The position numbers were made by a program, and so were the translations under genes. A stretch of 64,000 nt of DNA from Phragmites australis (taxonomy: Eukaryota > Streptophyta > Magnoliopsida > Poales > Poaceae), in contig NC_084933.1 in NCBI RefSeq assembly GCF_958298935.1, positions 7,361,001-7,425,000 of the forward strand, written 5' to 3'. Below are positions 12,601 through 23,879 of this stretch, in pieces. The notes below the pieces were generated by a model. That model was not told the origin of the DNA, searched no databases, and worked only from the letters and a program-made list of their open reading frames with translations. Position 1 is the stretch's first letter; every line of letters begins with the position of its first letter.

Positions 12601-14708
12601 CTGCTAAGACTTCTCGGGCCACCGTCTTATACTATCATTTGGACTCGTAGGATGCGGAATCACCGAATATGTGGTCGATTGTTCTCTCGCCCAGTTGGTA
12701 AGAAATCATGTCTGAGTTATCCTTGTTTCTACTAGAACTGGAGTCCCTCCTTTGGGCCATGACCTAGGTCTTCTTCCCTTTGGCCTTGTGGACCTCAATC
12801 TTGATTAGCTTCTACCAGATGCGGTATTGACGGAGGTTGTGACCGTTGGTCTAGTGGAAGTCGAACCAAGGCTTGCCACCATGTTCGCTAGCACCTGGCT
12901 GGTGGCCCTTTGCCCAGGACAAGTTGGGGCGGTTGTCCAAAAGATCTTCCAAAACCTCATCAATTTTAGTTTCTTGCCCTTATCTCGTTTGGAGTTCTTC
13001 TTGCGCTTGCTTTTTGCCGTGTTGTCATCTAGTCCGAGTTGAGGATGTTTGATGCCCTAATCCCTTTCTATGACAAACAGAAGGGCCTCTTCAGCATTAG
13101 CCACCTTATTTTTTATCCTCGTAAGCTCCTAGACCATCTCGAGCCCCTTCCTAGTGATGTCCTCTATGCGCCATCAGCTCTTGACCCCATGGGTAAACGC
13201 TTGGATAACGTCATAGTCATTTATCTTCGAGATGGTATTCCTGGTGTTGCTGAAGCGGCGGACAAACTCACACAACGTTTCCTTTTCTGTATGTATGACA
13301 TAGAAGATGTCATTTTTCATGCCGGGGTGAATGTAAGTACCCTAGAAGTTGGCTCAGAACAAATCACAGAGCTGCTCCCATGAGTATATCATCCCTGGTA
13401 GTAGATTGATTAGCTATGTCTTGGCCGACCCTTCAAGGGTTGTGAGGACGTAGTTTGCCATAACTTTTTCATCCCCACTAGCAGCTTGGATGGTCGTAGT
13501 GTAGATCTAGAAAAACTCAACGAGATTAGTGTTCCTGTTGTACTTCACGAGCCACCCAGGCTAGAATTCTGCTGGCCAGTTCACCTTCTATATATTTGGG
13601 GAGAAAGCCTAGCATCCGTTGATGGCGCCCTCATCGGTCTGGGTAATCGTAGGTGTTCTTCCCATTGGGGTCAGAAATCGATCGTGGCTTCTACTCGAAC
13701 AATGTCGGGATGACCTTCGGTTAGGCCGCTGAGGACAAGTTGAGGGTTCCTCAAGGGTCTTCGGGCACCTACACTAATTGATGACTTCACGTAGCTCGTT
13801 TATGGGGTGGTTCATTATCGGCGAGGTCTTGTTGTGGCTAGGCACTCAGTTGTCTTCCTAGACTGTCTTGTTCTAGGGATTGTGTCTTTTGTGATCTAAG
13901 TCATCATGGAAAGGATCAATAACCCCGATTATAGCAACTCGCGAATACAGCTAGATGAGAATTCTTGTCCTAGAGGATAGTTTCTTTAGCCAGGTCAGTC
14001 ATCAAATTGATCCTGTCCTTGCCACCACAGTAGCTAGATCTGTAATGGGGGGTCACTAGAAGGCCTCCTGTAGAAGGAGGGGCCTCTACGTTGTTGCAGA
14101 TCTAAAGTGCTAAGTTCCTTATTGACGATCGGGGGACGCGAGACCTCAGATCCCGTTGGGATTTGGGATCGAAGGAGTTGTCATCAGCTAAGGCTAGCCA
14201 ATGTTTCCCACAGTAGGACCTTGCAGGATAGTTGTCATCATGATTGGTCAAACCATCGTCCCCATCTCCGATGGCGAAGACTTCTTGAGGGTAATCTCTA
14301 GTAAAGGAGGAGTCTATATTCATCATGGATTTGTCATTGAAGGATTTGTTTGTATAGGTACTTCAACAATCCATATTATCGGAAGATGCATGGAAGGATC
14401 CTGACTCGCGGCAAACGTCGCTCACGCGATCATCTTGTCCACCGATCGGTTCGAACTCAATGTCATAATCTTTTATGCACTGATCCATAAAATGACTTAC
14501 CTCATTGCTGGAGTCATCGCCAGTAAGGTCATCATCAAAGTTCATCCGGTCGATTGTCAGTTTGTTGTTGTTGGTCAATAGGGCAAAGTTGTTGTATAAT
14601 CCCTCATCCGAGAAGCTGGTCCTCAGTGCAAGATTGGGTGAAGTCGACAGCATATCTAGTGTCGAAGATTCAATGTCTTCGGTCATATTCCTCACGGATG
14701 GCGCCAAC
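12600..14708 (-). pseudogene. gypsy gag, decayed
   Basis: Minus-strand fragments correspond piece by piece to the second gypsy gag at 60300-62278. The N-terminal part at 14363-14707 (SVRNMTEDIESSTLDML, FDDDLTGDDSSNEVSHFMDQ) matches 62053-62277 (SMGNMTKEIRSLTYDI, LEDDLTGDDSNDEVSNFMD). A histidine-rich zinc-finger-like piece containing TNGHNLRQYRIW lies near 12815-12870. Numerous stops and frame changes are present. Confidence 0.7.
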
Positions 14709-15205
14709 TATCGATGATTTGTAAACCACCGATTTTACGAACTTGTGGATGAAGTTGGGTATACTCCTTGTAGTCGAATCGCACAAGGTTTATACAGGTT
14801 CTGGCCTCCTATAGGATAATAGGCCTACGTCATGTTTATCTTGTATTGATCTTTGAAACTGTTTACAAGAGACTTTTTAGCTAGCTTACATAGATCTAAA
14901 CCTAGTAAAGGGGTTCTTTACGCATAGTCGTGGAGGGTTGCTGATGTGGATCAGTGGCACAGAAGGCTCGAAGGCTTTAGGCTTTTGTAGGCTTGAATGG
15001 TTTTAATTGGCTTATCCTCTGCAGGATCCTCTGGCTTCATATATATAAGGGGTTATTGTACCGTCTTTAGAGTCCTTTCTTATCATTTTTAAAGATAAAT
15101 TTTTCTATTTATAAGATATCTTGGGTATTTGTATGTAGTTTTATATATCTAGAAATTCTTTTTCTAGGCATAGAGATATGTTCTGAGAATACAGAAAATC
15201 TTAGA
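14709..15205 (-). repeat. 5' LTR of gypsy element 1
   Basis: In plus coordinates it starts TATCGATGATTTGTAAACC, next to the primer binding site complement, and aligns with 62279 to about 62780. A TATATATAA-type box lies near 15038-15050. The outer end is approximate: similarity fades after GAATACAG at 15188-15195. C-to-T type changes against the other copy suggest decay by methylation. Confidence 0.65.
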
Positions 15206-15830
15206 AGAACTTTTTGAAATAATTTTTTCCTAAATAAGAAGTGGGGAAGGAAGAAAACGAGATCCAAAAGGGAAAGGTGGGAACTTTAACCCGTTTCACT
15301 ATGGCACAAGTCAAAATTTACTTAGTGCACCAATTGTTCACGCTAGAGCAACATGTATTAAAACCGGATTGCACGGGGTGGTGCAGGAGGGAGTGTGTGT
15401 GAGGGAGAATGAAAAAGAACTTGTATAGAGGAAACTCAAACTATAGGCGATGGGACGGGGCATTCATAATTTTGCCATAAATAAGGAAACTCAAACTATA
15501 GTCACATATTGCAGTTTTTTAGAGAACGTGACCGTTTCGCTGTCCTGCAAGTTTGGAAGTAAAACTATCTTTAATGGGTTTTTTTCAGGACTAGAATTTT
15601 TTTATGATGGGACTTTTATTTTCTTCAGTGTTTCAACGGTTTCTATTTACAGTTCTCGTCACGAAAGGATTCTTAAGTTTATTCTCTTCAGAATGGGATT
15701 CTCTCTCTTTTTTCTTCACGATTTTTTTCGAATGACTGTTGAAGATAGATAGAAATAAAGGGAAAAAATAGGAAAAAAATTAAGAAAAAAATGAAATGAA
15801 GAAAAATTGGTTGGATAGGGTCAGTAAATG
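15206..15830. other. Intergenic, repeat-derived
   Basis: No gene recognised. T-rich DNA, part of which (15595-15765) matches 20545-20735. Short frames are low-complexity Phe/Ser-rich and not convincing. Confidence 0.5.
15595..15765 (+). repeat. Dispersed repeat, decayed copy
   Basis: Collinear with 20545-20735: shared blocks include TTCTTCAGTGTTTC against TTCCTTCAGCGTTCC, GGGATTCTCTC against GAGATTCTCTCC, and AAATAAAGGGAA in both. This copy is much richer in T where the other has C. Family unknown. Confidence 0.5.
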
Positions 15831-16172
15831 TTTACTTCACGTAGAATAGTTAGATGACTCGGGATAAGTAACTCTCGACGTCCAATCAACGCAATGGACG
15901 GCTTAGATCGGCCCCCTTCTACTTTGAGCGCCACAACAAGGAATCGGTCCATCCGGCTGTTCGTTCCTCCATCCGACGGCCTAGTGCGACCCTTGGGTCG
16001 GAACCTTCCTCGATTGGAAGCGCCGTGATTCCCGAGGCCCACACCAGGACAGCACCGGTGGTCTGGCGGGACCCACCATTGCTGATAGAACTGGAGGCCA
16101 AACAGTGGCCCCCCGCTTACGTCAGCAAGCCCCCACCCCCCCCCCCCCTTCTCCCGGGCCGCCGCCGCCTCT

Positions 16173-16180
16173 GTATATAA
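16173..16180 (+). promoter_or_regulatory. TATA box of the FPF1-like gene
   Basis: GTATATAA lies 78 bp upstream of the ATG, following a pyrimidine and C-rich stretch (16133-16150). A transcription start about 30 bp downstream would fall near CATCGCAC at 16201, leaving a 5' leader of about 55 nt. Confidence 0.6.
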
Positions 16181-16257
16181 ACTCTGCCCCGTCTCTCGCT
16201 CATCGCACACCAAATCTATCTAGCTCCTGTAGCCAGAAAGCAGCGAGCGAGCGATCC

Positions 16258-16584
16258 ATGTCGGGGGTATGGGTGTTTGAGGACGGGATCGTGCGGCGGG
16301 CGGACAGCGACTCGCCCGGCGCCGGCGGGTCGCGGCCCAACAAGGTGCTGGTGCATGTGCCGAGCGGCGAGGTGGTGACATCGTACGACGTGCTGGAGCG
16401 GCGGCTGCGCGAGCTGGGGTGGGAGCGGTACCTCTACGACCCCTGCCTGCTACAGTTCCACCAGCGCTCGACCGTGCACCTCATCTCCGTGCCCCGCGAC
16501 TTCGCCCGCCTCAAGCTCGTCCACATGTACGACGTCGTCGTCAAGACACGCAACGTCTTCGAGGTCCGCGACGCCCCCGCCTGA
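16258..16584 (+). CDS. FLOWERING PROMOTING FACTOR 1-like protein
   Basis: A single-exon frame of 108 codons beginning MSGVWVFEDGIVRRAD. It contains the family hallmarks VLVHVPSGEVVTSYDVLE, LRELGWERYLYDP, LLQFHQRSTVHLISVP, FARLKLVHMYDVVVK and the end NVFEVRD. Length, intronless form and end-to-end similarity fit FPF1/RAA1-type proteins, small plant proteins that affect flowering time, gibberellin response and root growth in Arabidopsis and rice; the biochemical activity is unknown. A TATA box lies at 16173 and a candidate AATAAA at 16912. The start codon is the family start; the upstream in-frame extension to 16105 is leader. The frame is intact with strong GC bias at third positions, so it looks functional. 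Confidence 0.95.
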   Translation: MSGVWVFEDGIVRRADSDSPGAGGSRPNKVLVHVPSGEVVTSYDVLERRLRELGWERYLYDPCLLQFHQRSTVHLISVPRDFARLKLVHMYDVVVKTRNVFEVRDAPA

Positions 16585-16911
16585 GCCTGCCTGTCGCACC
16601 TTGCCGCCGCTGCATGCCTCCGCCGCCTCCGTCCTCGCCGGAGCGTGGCTGGCCTGCCGCCGTTTCGGCGTACTACGTATGTATTGTATGTTTGTGCGAG
16701 TAAAGTAGAAGAGTACGTGCGATGTGGCGGCGCGCGCTCGTGGGCAGGTTTGCATGGTATCCTACGTAGTTTGGCGCCAATTAAATATGAAGAGCGCACT
16801 GCGGTATACATATGTCTGGTTTCGAGGAGTGTTTTCTTTCAGAAAGGGATTGTACATAATATGGTGATGTACGGTTTGTCATAAAGCTTGGTTGATCCAT
16901 TCCGTGTCACG

Positions 16912-16917
16912 AATAAA
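16912..16917 (+). terminator. Candidate polyadenylation signal of the FPF1-like gene
   Basis: AATAAA about 330 bp after the stop codon, followed by a GT-rich stretch (TTCTTGTGTTCTG). Plant poly(A) signals are loose, so this is only a candidate. Confidence 0.35.
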
Positions 16918-17261
16918 TCCATTCTTGTGTTCTGAAGTGAGAAATTGGCAAATTAAATTTTACTATGGGATGCTTTCAATCGCCTTGATTGTTCTTTATC
17001 TACTATCTTATGCAATTAGTATGTAGGGTAAATAGATGCTAGTATCTCCAAGACAAGAGTATCTGTAATATTAGATTTTAGTATTCAAGAAGTCCAACTG
17101 GGACACGGATGACAACAACCTCTTATATTGGATATAGGTTTTGCATATAATAGAACAACGTTGCATCCATATTTGCTACCTGCAATTTTTTGTGACAGTG
17201 ACATTAAAATATTAAAACTTCTCTCTTATAAGTTGGAAATTAATATAAAAAAATGGGACAC

Positions 17262-17672
17262 CACTACAAAAAGGTAGACCAGTGCTAATTGAAAAATAGC
17301 TTCACTGCCGGTTTTTCAATCGGTACTCTTTACACAGTATTGATAGTCAATGACTATCAGTATCAATTCTGAAATCGGTGCTGAAAGTTTTTTCAGTGCC
17401 GGTTCGTACCTCCAACCGGCACTGAAAATATTTTCGGAGCCAAAAAAAAAATAAACGAGCCTGGCTCTTTCGATATTTTCTAACTCCCGGCAATATGTTT
17501 TGCTGGTTGCTGCTATGGTCTAACAATGTTCTTCCAACTAGAAATAAACAGTGCCAATAGAGCCATAGTTACATTATACTGTTATTAATTTGTACTTTTT
17601 CAGTGTCCGTAACTTTGAAAAAAGTCCATAAACAATATATAGAGAAAGAATAAACAACCTCCTATTGTAGTG
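17262..17672. mobile_element. Possible short CACTA-like element
   Basis: It begins CACTACAAAAAGGTAGACC and ends with the inverted counterpart CCTCCTATTGTAGTG. The left 160 bp carry CAGTGCCGGTT-type subterminal repeats (17291-17430), the same motif as in the large CACTA element at 39277. The flanking 3-mers (CAC and CTT) do not match, so the right end may be wrong or the element rearranged. Confidence 0.4.
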
Positions 17673-17888
17673 CTTGCAAGTTTTAACTAAGTGTTCTGTG
17701 ACTAAATTTGTTGACACTGATACTATGCAGATGCTAAATTTATGCTGATGTAAATGTGTAAAAACTGAAGCACAGTATGAAAACTAACTAGTACTGTGGA
17801 CCTTAAAAACAAACAAATATATGTTCAGATACTTAGAGGCATGACAGAGAATAGATATTGTGTTATTCAAATCTACTTGCCATGTGTA

Positions 17889-18422
17889 TAGGGATGGCAA
17901 TCGGATATAGCGAGTACAGGTAGTGCTCATCCGTACCTGATGGTGAGTACACCTGCAAACACCCGCGGGCGAAGGGCCCACACCAAACTTATCGCCCGTG
18001 GGTATACCCGTTTACCCGCGAGACGGCGAGGTGAGGCGGCGACGCAGAGCGCTGCGCAGGGTGGTGTTGAGGTGGCACGGGGTGGCAGGGTGACACTGCG
18101 CGGAAGGGCAGTCGGGGCATCAGGCGAAGGCGCAGAGCAGTGCTTTTGCTGCTGGGCTGTTGGGGCTGACGGTGGGGGCGGAGGGCGAGCAGAGAGCTGG
18201 GGCACTTATATGACGTGGAATGTTGGGGTTTAGAGGAAGGGCCGACTTGTTATAAATCTATACAGGTACACATATTTCACAGATATGTGTATATCTTACT
18301 TATACCCACTACCTATCGGTAGTGTTGTCTGCCCACCAAAGGTTCCAAATGGTACTCATATTTTATCCTATTCAGGTATTTACCATGGTTAAACAGGTGA
18401 TCAGAATAAATTTCTATCCCTA
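17889..18422. mobile_element. hAT-like MITE
   Basis: Terminal inverted repeats TAGGGATGGCAAT and ATTTCTATCCCTA, flanked by 8-bp direct repeats CATGTGTA (17881-17888) and CATGTGCG (18423-18430), six of eight matching. The GC-rich interior (17950-18200) has frames on both strands with no recognised domain. The 8-bp duplication and TAGGG ends indicate the hAT superfamily. Confidence 0.7.
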
Positions 18423-18430
18423 CATGTGCG

Positions 18431-19445
18431 TAACTAATAAAAGCTTGAACAATGTTTTTGCACGTCTTCTTGAAATAAAAAGTCATGCGCGTACCTAAAA
18501 AACAGTACTGATCTCACCATCTGATCCACAGTTTCACATGATATTTACAAAGAATCTCTCATTGAATAACTGTTAAAATTAACTGAGTAAATGGAAGCAA
18601 GCGATTTCTTTCACGATTCCTACCAAATCGTAAAAAAACTCAGTTAAAGGAATATAGTCCTTCGTTTTGTGACTCATTGTGATGTGAAGTTGTACTGTTG
18701 ATAAATGATGAGTGCAGATCAATTAAGGTCGACAGTGAGAGTCAAGTGAACGAATTTTGTGTCCTAGTTTTTATTTTAGTTACCTATCAACAAAAAGAGA
18801 AAAAAGGTATTGCAGGCAGCAATTTCTACGATCTTGAACTAGAATATGTGTTTATAGTAGCCGCCGTTGCACACTAATTTTGAAGTAATATTTTCTATGC
18901 TAAAAAGGCGCGGAAATAAATTATATTAAATAATTTAATACCAGACCGCTTGAAAAATATACTGCTTGATATGGTTGACGCGACTGACATCTATTAGCTA
19001 TATATCCAACGGAACGACGCTGAAGCCATGCGACGATCATGTATTCATATGGTATACATTATGTCTTCTGAAATAATCTTGTGAAGATAAGGTTCGTGCA
19101 CGTGCATCTGAAAAATGAAAGGCAGGTATTGTTGACCTTATTTTATCGGGAGATAGCATTTTAGCGGCATTGTAAAATAATATTTCATTTCGTCATTTCT
19201 GTACCATAACTAATAGAAAGCTTGTACGCTGTAATAAAAAAAAACTGTAATGCAAGTTGTATTATTTCCACAACAAATGGCATGAATGCTTCATTGTGGA
19301 ACTTCGCTGCAACAAATATGTTAAAGGTGCGGGAAAACTAGTAGCTAATTAACCGAACGTGGCCTAATATTTTCAGTAAGAGTGTGTCAAATGATCAGTG
19401 ATATATAGCCTTCAATTGTGTGTAATAAATTTTTTACTTGACCAC
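18431..19445. other. Intergenic, no feature recognised
   Basis: AT-rich DNA without a recognisable frame, terminal repeats or RNA gene. Confidence 0.5.
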
Positions 19446-19449
19446 GGAG

Positions 19450-19622
19450 AATAGACGCTCCCTGAGCTATTTTTTAGGTAGGGGTACCTAACCCCGACCA
19501 GCAAAGGTCACGCTGAAACCAGATTTACCAGGAAGTTACCCACTGCGAGCACCAGGTTCAACCCTGGGTGTGCCTCCTCGATGGGCGGCTCTACCATATG
19601 AGCTATCACTAAGTTTTAATGT
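19450..19622 (-). repeat. SINE-like repeat with tRNA-derived head
   Basis: The minus strand begins near 19618 with TGATAGCTCATATGGTAGAG, which resembles a pol III A box. It continues with AGGGTTGAACCTGG (19545-19560), a B-box-like element lacking one base of the GGTTCGANNCC consensus, then a non-tRNA body ending near 19450. It does not fold as a complete tRNA. No clear target duplication was found. Confidence 0.5.
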
Positions 19623-21046
19623 AATGAATTCTACCGTTTGTAGAAAAAGTACTAGGAGTAGGCAAGTGCATGTACCATAACATGAGATGGAGATGACAAT
19701 GCGTCTGTGTTAGACTCTACAATGTTATAAGTTATAGGTATGGTTGATGATGTGACATTGACTTAGCAAAGAAATATTAAAAATAACTTCAAAACCAAAC
19801 GTGAACATTTGAATATGAAATGTTAACTCATGTTCTGAAATTCATAACCGAAGTCTGAAATTTAATATTCAAAGTATTGATTTTTTTATTTTTTAGTTTT
19901 GATTTTTGTAATGTTGACTTAAAATATCCAACATTAATACAACATTTGAATACTCTATTAAAACTTCTCAAATTTTTTCTTTCAAATTTGAAAACGTTTC
20001 AAAATATTGAATTCAACTTTGTTTAAGTCTTTTTGCAAAATCAGTACCACGTCATTAGCCACCTAATCGCCTTGGTGGCAAAACCACTCTAAGAAATTAT
20101 TTAGACGGTATTGAATAGTCTAGAGGCTCAATCTTAGTTTTATACTTGAGGGATTATCTAGACCAACCCAGTTAAGTGGATTTACTCCTATATAATAGAG
20201 GGGAATCGTCTCCATATTAGCAAACCAAATGGTGCATGCACCTACCTGCCACCCCCGATCCCATTGCATGCATGCATGATGACTGATATATATGCACCTC
20301 TCTATCGCTAGGTATGAACATAGCTGTGGCCTGACCGGTACATGACAACCAAGAAAACTGAGACTAATAATTGTTGTAACCATCTGGGAAGACGAGTGCG
20401 GAAACCACGCATGTGACCTTCAACCCTAACAACTGCACCACTGGAGACAGTCAACACTAGGTTGCAGCGAGCTAGTAAAAGTGGATGTTACCATGATAAA
20501 CTAGGGTGAAGAAAACGTAAGATCAAACCCAACAGGTTCCCTTCGTGGTTCAGATTCCCGTCGTGAAGGGATTCTCGTTTCCTTCAGCGTTCCTAATAGT
20601 TTTTCTTCATGGTTCCCTTCACGACGGGATTCTCAGGATCATTCCCTTCAGGACGAGATTCTCTCCATTCCCTTCGCGATTCCCCTCGAAGGGAAGTTGT
20701 TGGAGATGAGAGGAAATAAAGGGAATAAGAACTGGGAAGAGAATCGGAAAGGGAACGAAATAAAAAAAATATGATTAGAGGTATTCATATACGAGCTGAC
20801 AGACTTGGAAGTTCATTCTTTGATATAGGCTCAAATGAGGGGGTGTGTGTACCGTGGCATTATGCATGGTATTGTTCACGTGAATAGTACGCAGGCGAGG
20901 AAAACTAAGCACGATTATGTATCCCTCATGAAGAACGTGTGCGCAGTGTCCGCGTGAATAGTCCTATACAACATTTCGGACATTTCTTAAAGGTTATTTG
21001 CAGGTGGCCGACGGCCCTTTAGAATTTTCCGATGTGGCCAGAGTTT
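19623..21046. other. Intergenic with one dispersed repeat
   Basis: AT-rich. 20545-20735 is a GC-richer copy of the repeat at 15595-15765. Around 20190-20300 a TATATAATAG box and repeated CATGCATG look promoter-like, but no gene follows. Confidence 0.45.
20545..20735 (+). repeat. Dispersed repeat, better preserved copy
   Basis: Collinear with 15595-15765 but keeps more C residues. Contains imperfect internal repeats of a TTCCCTTC-ACGAC-GGGATTCTC type. Confidence 0.5.
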
Positions 21047-22520
21047 CATTACGTGAAACAAAAGTTATTAATGATAGATGATAATCGGTATTAGTGACGG
21101 GTGATAATCGATATTAGTAACGGATTTCGTACCTGTTACTCTTATCGTATCACTAATGAGGTCATTAGTGACAGGTCGTAACCGTGACCCATCACTAATG
21201 TTCAGTCATTAGTGATGGGTCGTAATCTTGACCCGTTACTAATGATAAATAAACATTTTTCGTATTTTTTTATTAAAAAAGTCAAAAAATATATTTTTTT
21301 CATCCGAGCTATCTCAACGCAGGATCATCTAATATGCCTCACAAGCCACGCTTTTTTTTACATTATTTTCAAGTTTGCGTTCCATGAGAATCGAACTCAC
21401 GACTTTCTACTTGCACGTGTAGCTACCTTACCACCTCTGCTATCATGTAGTTATGATAGAAACCGGATATTTTATCCTTTTAATCTTCCTTGCCGAAGGT
21501 CATTAGTGACGCGTCATAACCATGGCCCATCACTAATGACTAATTTTGCCAAATTTCATCGAGAGTTATAATTTGATAGGTGACTCGGAGTGCATTCGGT
21601 AAAATAGGCATAACTTTTACATACAGACTCCGATTTTGATATTTTTTGACTCTACAGACATATAAAAGAAGTTACATCCATTTCTCCGTGACGATATCGG
21701 GTTCGAAGAATTTTTCGAGGCCAGAAATGGCTTGGAAGATTGAGTTCTCGCCTCCAGAAGTTTCTGCACTATTTTCGGAACACACGTTTGTATCCATAGC
21801 CATCATACCTTATATCAAACTTGAGCAGAAATATACAATAGTTCCTATTATAGTGCTACTGAGGTGAGAAAAAAATAAGAGAAAAATAAAATTAAAATAA
21901 AAAATATTGGCGAATACCGTCATTATTGACCGGAGTTGGTCATTCGTGACAAATTACAAGTTGATCCGTCACTAATGACTGACCTAGGATGACCAGTCAC
22001 TAATAATTAGTCTAGGACGACCTGTTATTGATGACCTTACCATTAGTAACGGGTCACAACTTGACTGGTCACTAATGACTGACGTAGGACAACCCGTCAT
22101 TGATGACCTAGTCATTAGTGACGGGACATAATGATTGGCCTAGGATGACCCTATCACTGATGACCTAGTCTATCACTAATGATTGATCTAGGTCATTAGA
22201 GACGGGTCACAACTTGACCCGTCACTAATAACTGGCCTAGGATGACCCGTCACCAATGACTGACCTAGGACGACCCATCACTGATGACTTAATTATTAGT
22301 GACAGATCACAACTTGGCCCGTTACTATTATCATTAGTGACGGATCATGTTACGACCTGTCATTAATGATCACTCATTAGTGATGGGTCTATATCTGGTC
22401 CCGATCAGAAGGGATATTAGTGACACGTTCTTATTGGACCCATCACTAATAGGATATAGTGACGTATGTTGAGCAGTCGTTACTAATGTGGTGTCTTATT
22501 TGCTGGTTTCTTACGTAGTG
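21047..22520. mobile_element. Non-autonomous CACTA element with tRNA-like segment
   Basis: Left end CATTACGTGAAAC and right end TTCTTACGTAGTG are imperfect inverted repeats. The 3-bp target duplication TTT lies at 21044-21046 and 22521-22523. Both ends hold repeated, often palindromic CATTAGTGACGGGTC-type subterminal motifs (21085-21245, 21500-21540 and 21915-22460). There is no transposase frame. The middle has an A/T-rich part and a tRNA-like segment at 21381-21450. Movement in trans by an En/Spm transposase is inferred. Confidence 0.75.
21381..21450 (-). other. tRNA-like sequence inside the CACTA element
   Basis: The minus strand reads TAGCAGAGGTGGTAAGG, which fits the A-box consensus apart from one base, and then GAGTTCGATTCTC, which fits the B-box core. 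The spacing between them is tRNA-like. Acceptor stem pairing is poor, so I call it tRNA-derived, not a tRNA gene. Confidence 0.5.
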
Positions 22521-23702
22521 TTTTTTACTATAATTTGAATATTACATGGCGGTTAAATTAAGCAAATCAATGATAAAGATTTGCCAACCAACAATTCCCA
22601 TCGAATAATTTAGAATTCAAAAAAACGTATAGCAAATGTACTATGCAGTCGGCCACTTAGCAACCTGACTCTTAAGGAAATGTTGGATATTTTGCAGGAG
22701 CAATGTGCAAGGTATTATAACGAAGACACATGAATAGTAGTGCAGTACAAATAGCGATGTGCATGGTATTGTAGGAATGCACATTGTATCTGTTCACGTG
22801 GTGTTGTTTAAAACATCGTCAATCGTCGTGTCCAGTCCCCTTCAACACTTTTGTTGTGTTGGCCACTATGGAGGCTAACTCAACTGTTCACCATATACCC
22901 ACCTATCGCTATTATCACCAGTTATTATCGCCTATGTGTTCCTATTGCAAGATAGTTCGCTTGCAAGTTATGTTTCAGTTTCTCTATGGCAAAGATGCTC
23001 GGCTGGATTCTACAGCAAGTTGTGAAGAAGAAGAAGCTGAAATTGAATGGAGAACTACACAAGATGCCTCCAACTAGATTTCTTACGAGCTGACTTCTGC
23101 ATAAGCAAAAATTATGCCAAAGAGGGCTTGTGAGCGCTAGATCGGATCTAGCCCTCCGAAAGGGAAGCCTCTAAGGAAATAGTCATGGCTATATCTATCA
23201 GTTCCACCGGAGCCGAACCAGCCGTCTGGGCTGAGACAAAACCGTTGCCGTCCAGACGAAACCTTTCCAAGCTGGTGGCCGTGGTCACGCGCGGGGACTA
23301 CGATTGAGAGGGCCGGCGGGCGAACCGCCAGCCTGCAGAAGAGCAGCACTTGGACGTCCCGCTGCGCACGCCCCCCCGCCCCCCCCCCCCCCCCCCTCCG
23401 AATCTGCCGTCCTTCTCGCCGCGCTTTCGCGTCGCCGTCCGACCCGACGTGCCCCCCGCCCGGCGAATAATCGACGACCCAGAATAGACATGCCCCCGTC
23501 GACTTTCCGTTTGGCTAGCTCGCCCACCCGGCGCACGTGAATAGCCCCGCGCCGGACCACGTGAGGCGCCACGCCGGCGCCCCCGCCCACGCGCGGGCAC
23601 GCGCCCGTGCGTGCGTCCCGGAGTGCGAGGCCGGCGGTACGGCGATCGCGTACGTACTTCTATAGAGCTTGCTCCCTGGCGGCGGTGCTAGGCCGTTCTC
23701 CT
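22521..23702. other. Unassigned region, GC-rich in its right half
   Basis: 22784-23077 is open on the plus strand (97 codons, ending in an acidic CEEEEAEIEW stretch) but matches nothing I recognise. 23290-23640 is very GC-rich with a C-run at 23370-23396; frames there are Arg/Gly/Pro-rich composition artefacts. This may be the flank of a host gene split by the CACTA element that starts at 23703. Confidence 0.4.
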
Positions 23703-23879
23703 CACCATAAAAAACTATGTTTTTAAGACATTTAGATTTTATTTTTATAGATGGTTTATATGATAAACTGTTTGAGTACTAGACTATGGTCCTGTGCGGT
23801 TTTTGACCGCATGTGAAAACTAATTTCTATAAGCGGTTCTTTACGTGAACCGTCTGTAGAAATAGCTCTATTTTTACAT

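Larger units (their letters stand above)
11939..15205 (-). mobile_element. Ty3-gypsy (Tat-lineage) element 1: LTR, gag and protease part
   Basis: From about 11943 rightwards this is collinear with the second gypsy element at 59490-62780, including the LTR edge (GATTTGTAAACCAC) at about 14717 and 62287. It holds the 5' LTR, gag and protease; RT and integrase would lie beyond the copia insertion and outside the window. The primer binding site complement is GGCGCCAAC at 14700-14708. All frames are interrupted. Confidence 0.8.

Noticed and set aside
16434..16811. Antisense frames over the FPF1-like gene
   Set aside because: Shadows of a GC-rich coding exon; the sense protein is clearly recognised.
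19450..19622. Possible functional tRNA gene
   Set aside because: The B box lacks one base and no acceptor stem forms; SINE-like origin is more likely.
20185..20300. TATATAATAG box and repeated CATGCATG (RY-like) motifs suggesting a promoter
   Set aside because: No coding frame or exon follows on either strand.
21085..22460. Regular direct and inverted repeats that could look like a CRISPR-like array
   Set aside because: They are palindromic CACTA subterminal motifs with unequal spacing in a plant genome, bounded by TIRs and a TTT duplication.
23285..23600. Several long Arg/Gly/Pro-rich frames on both strands
   Set aside because: They come from GC-rich composition and a C-run; no domain or consistent frame.
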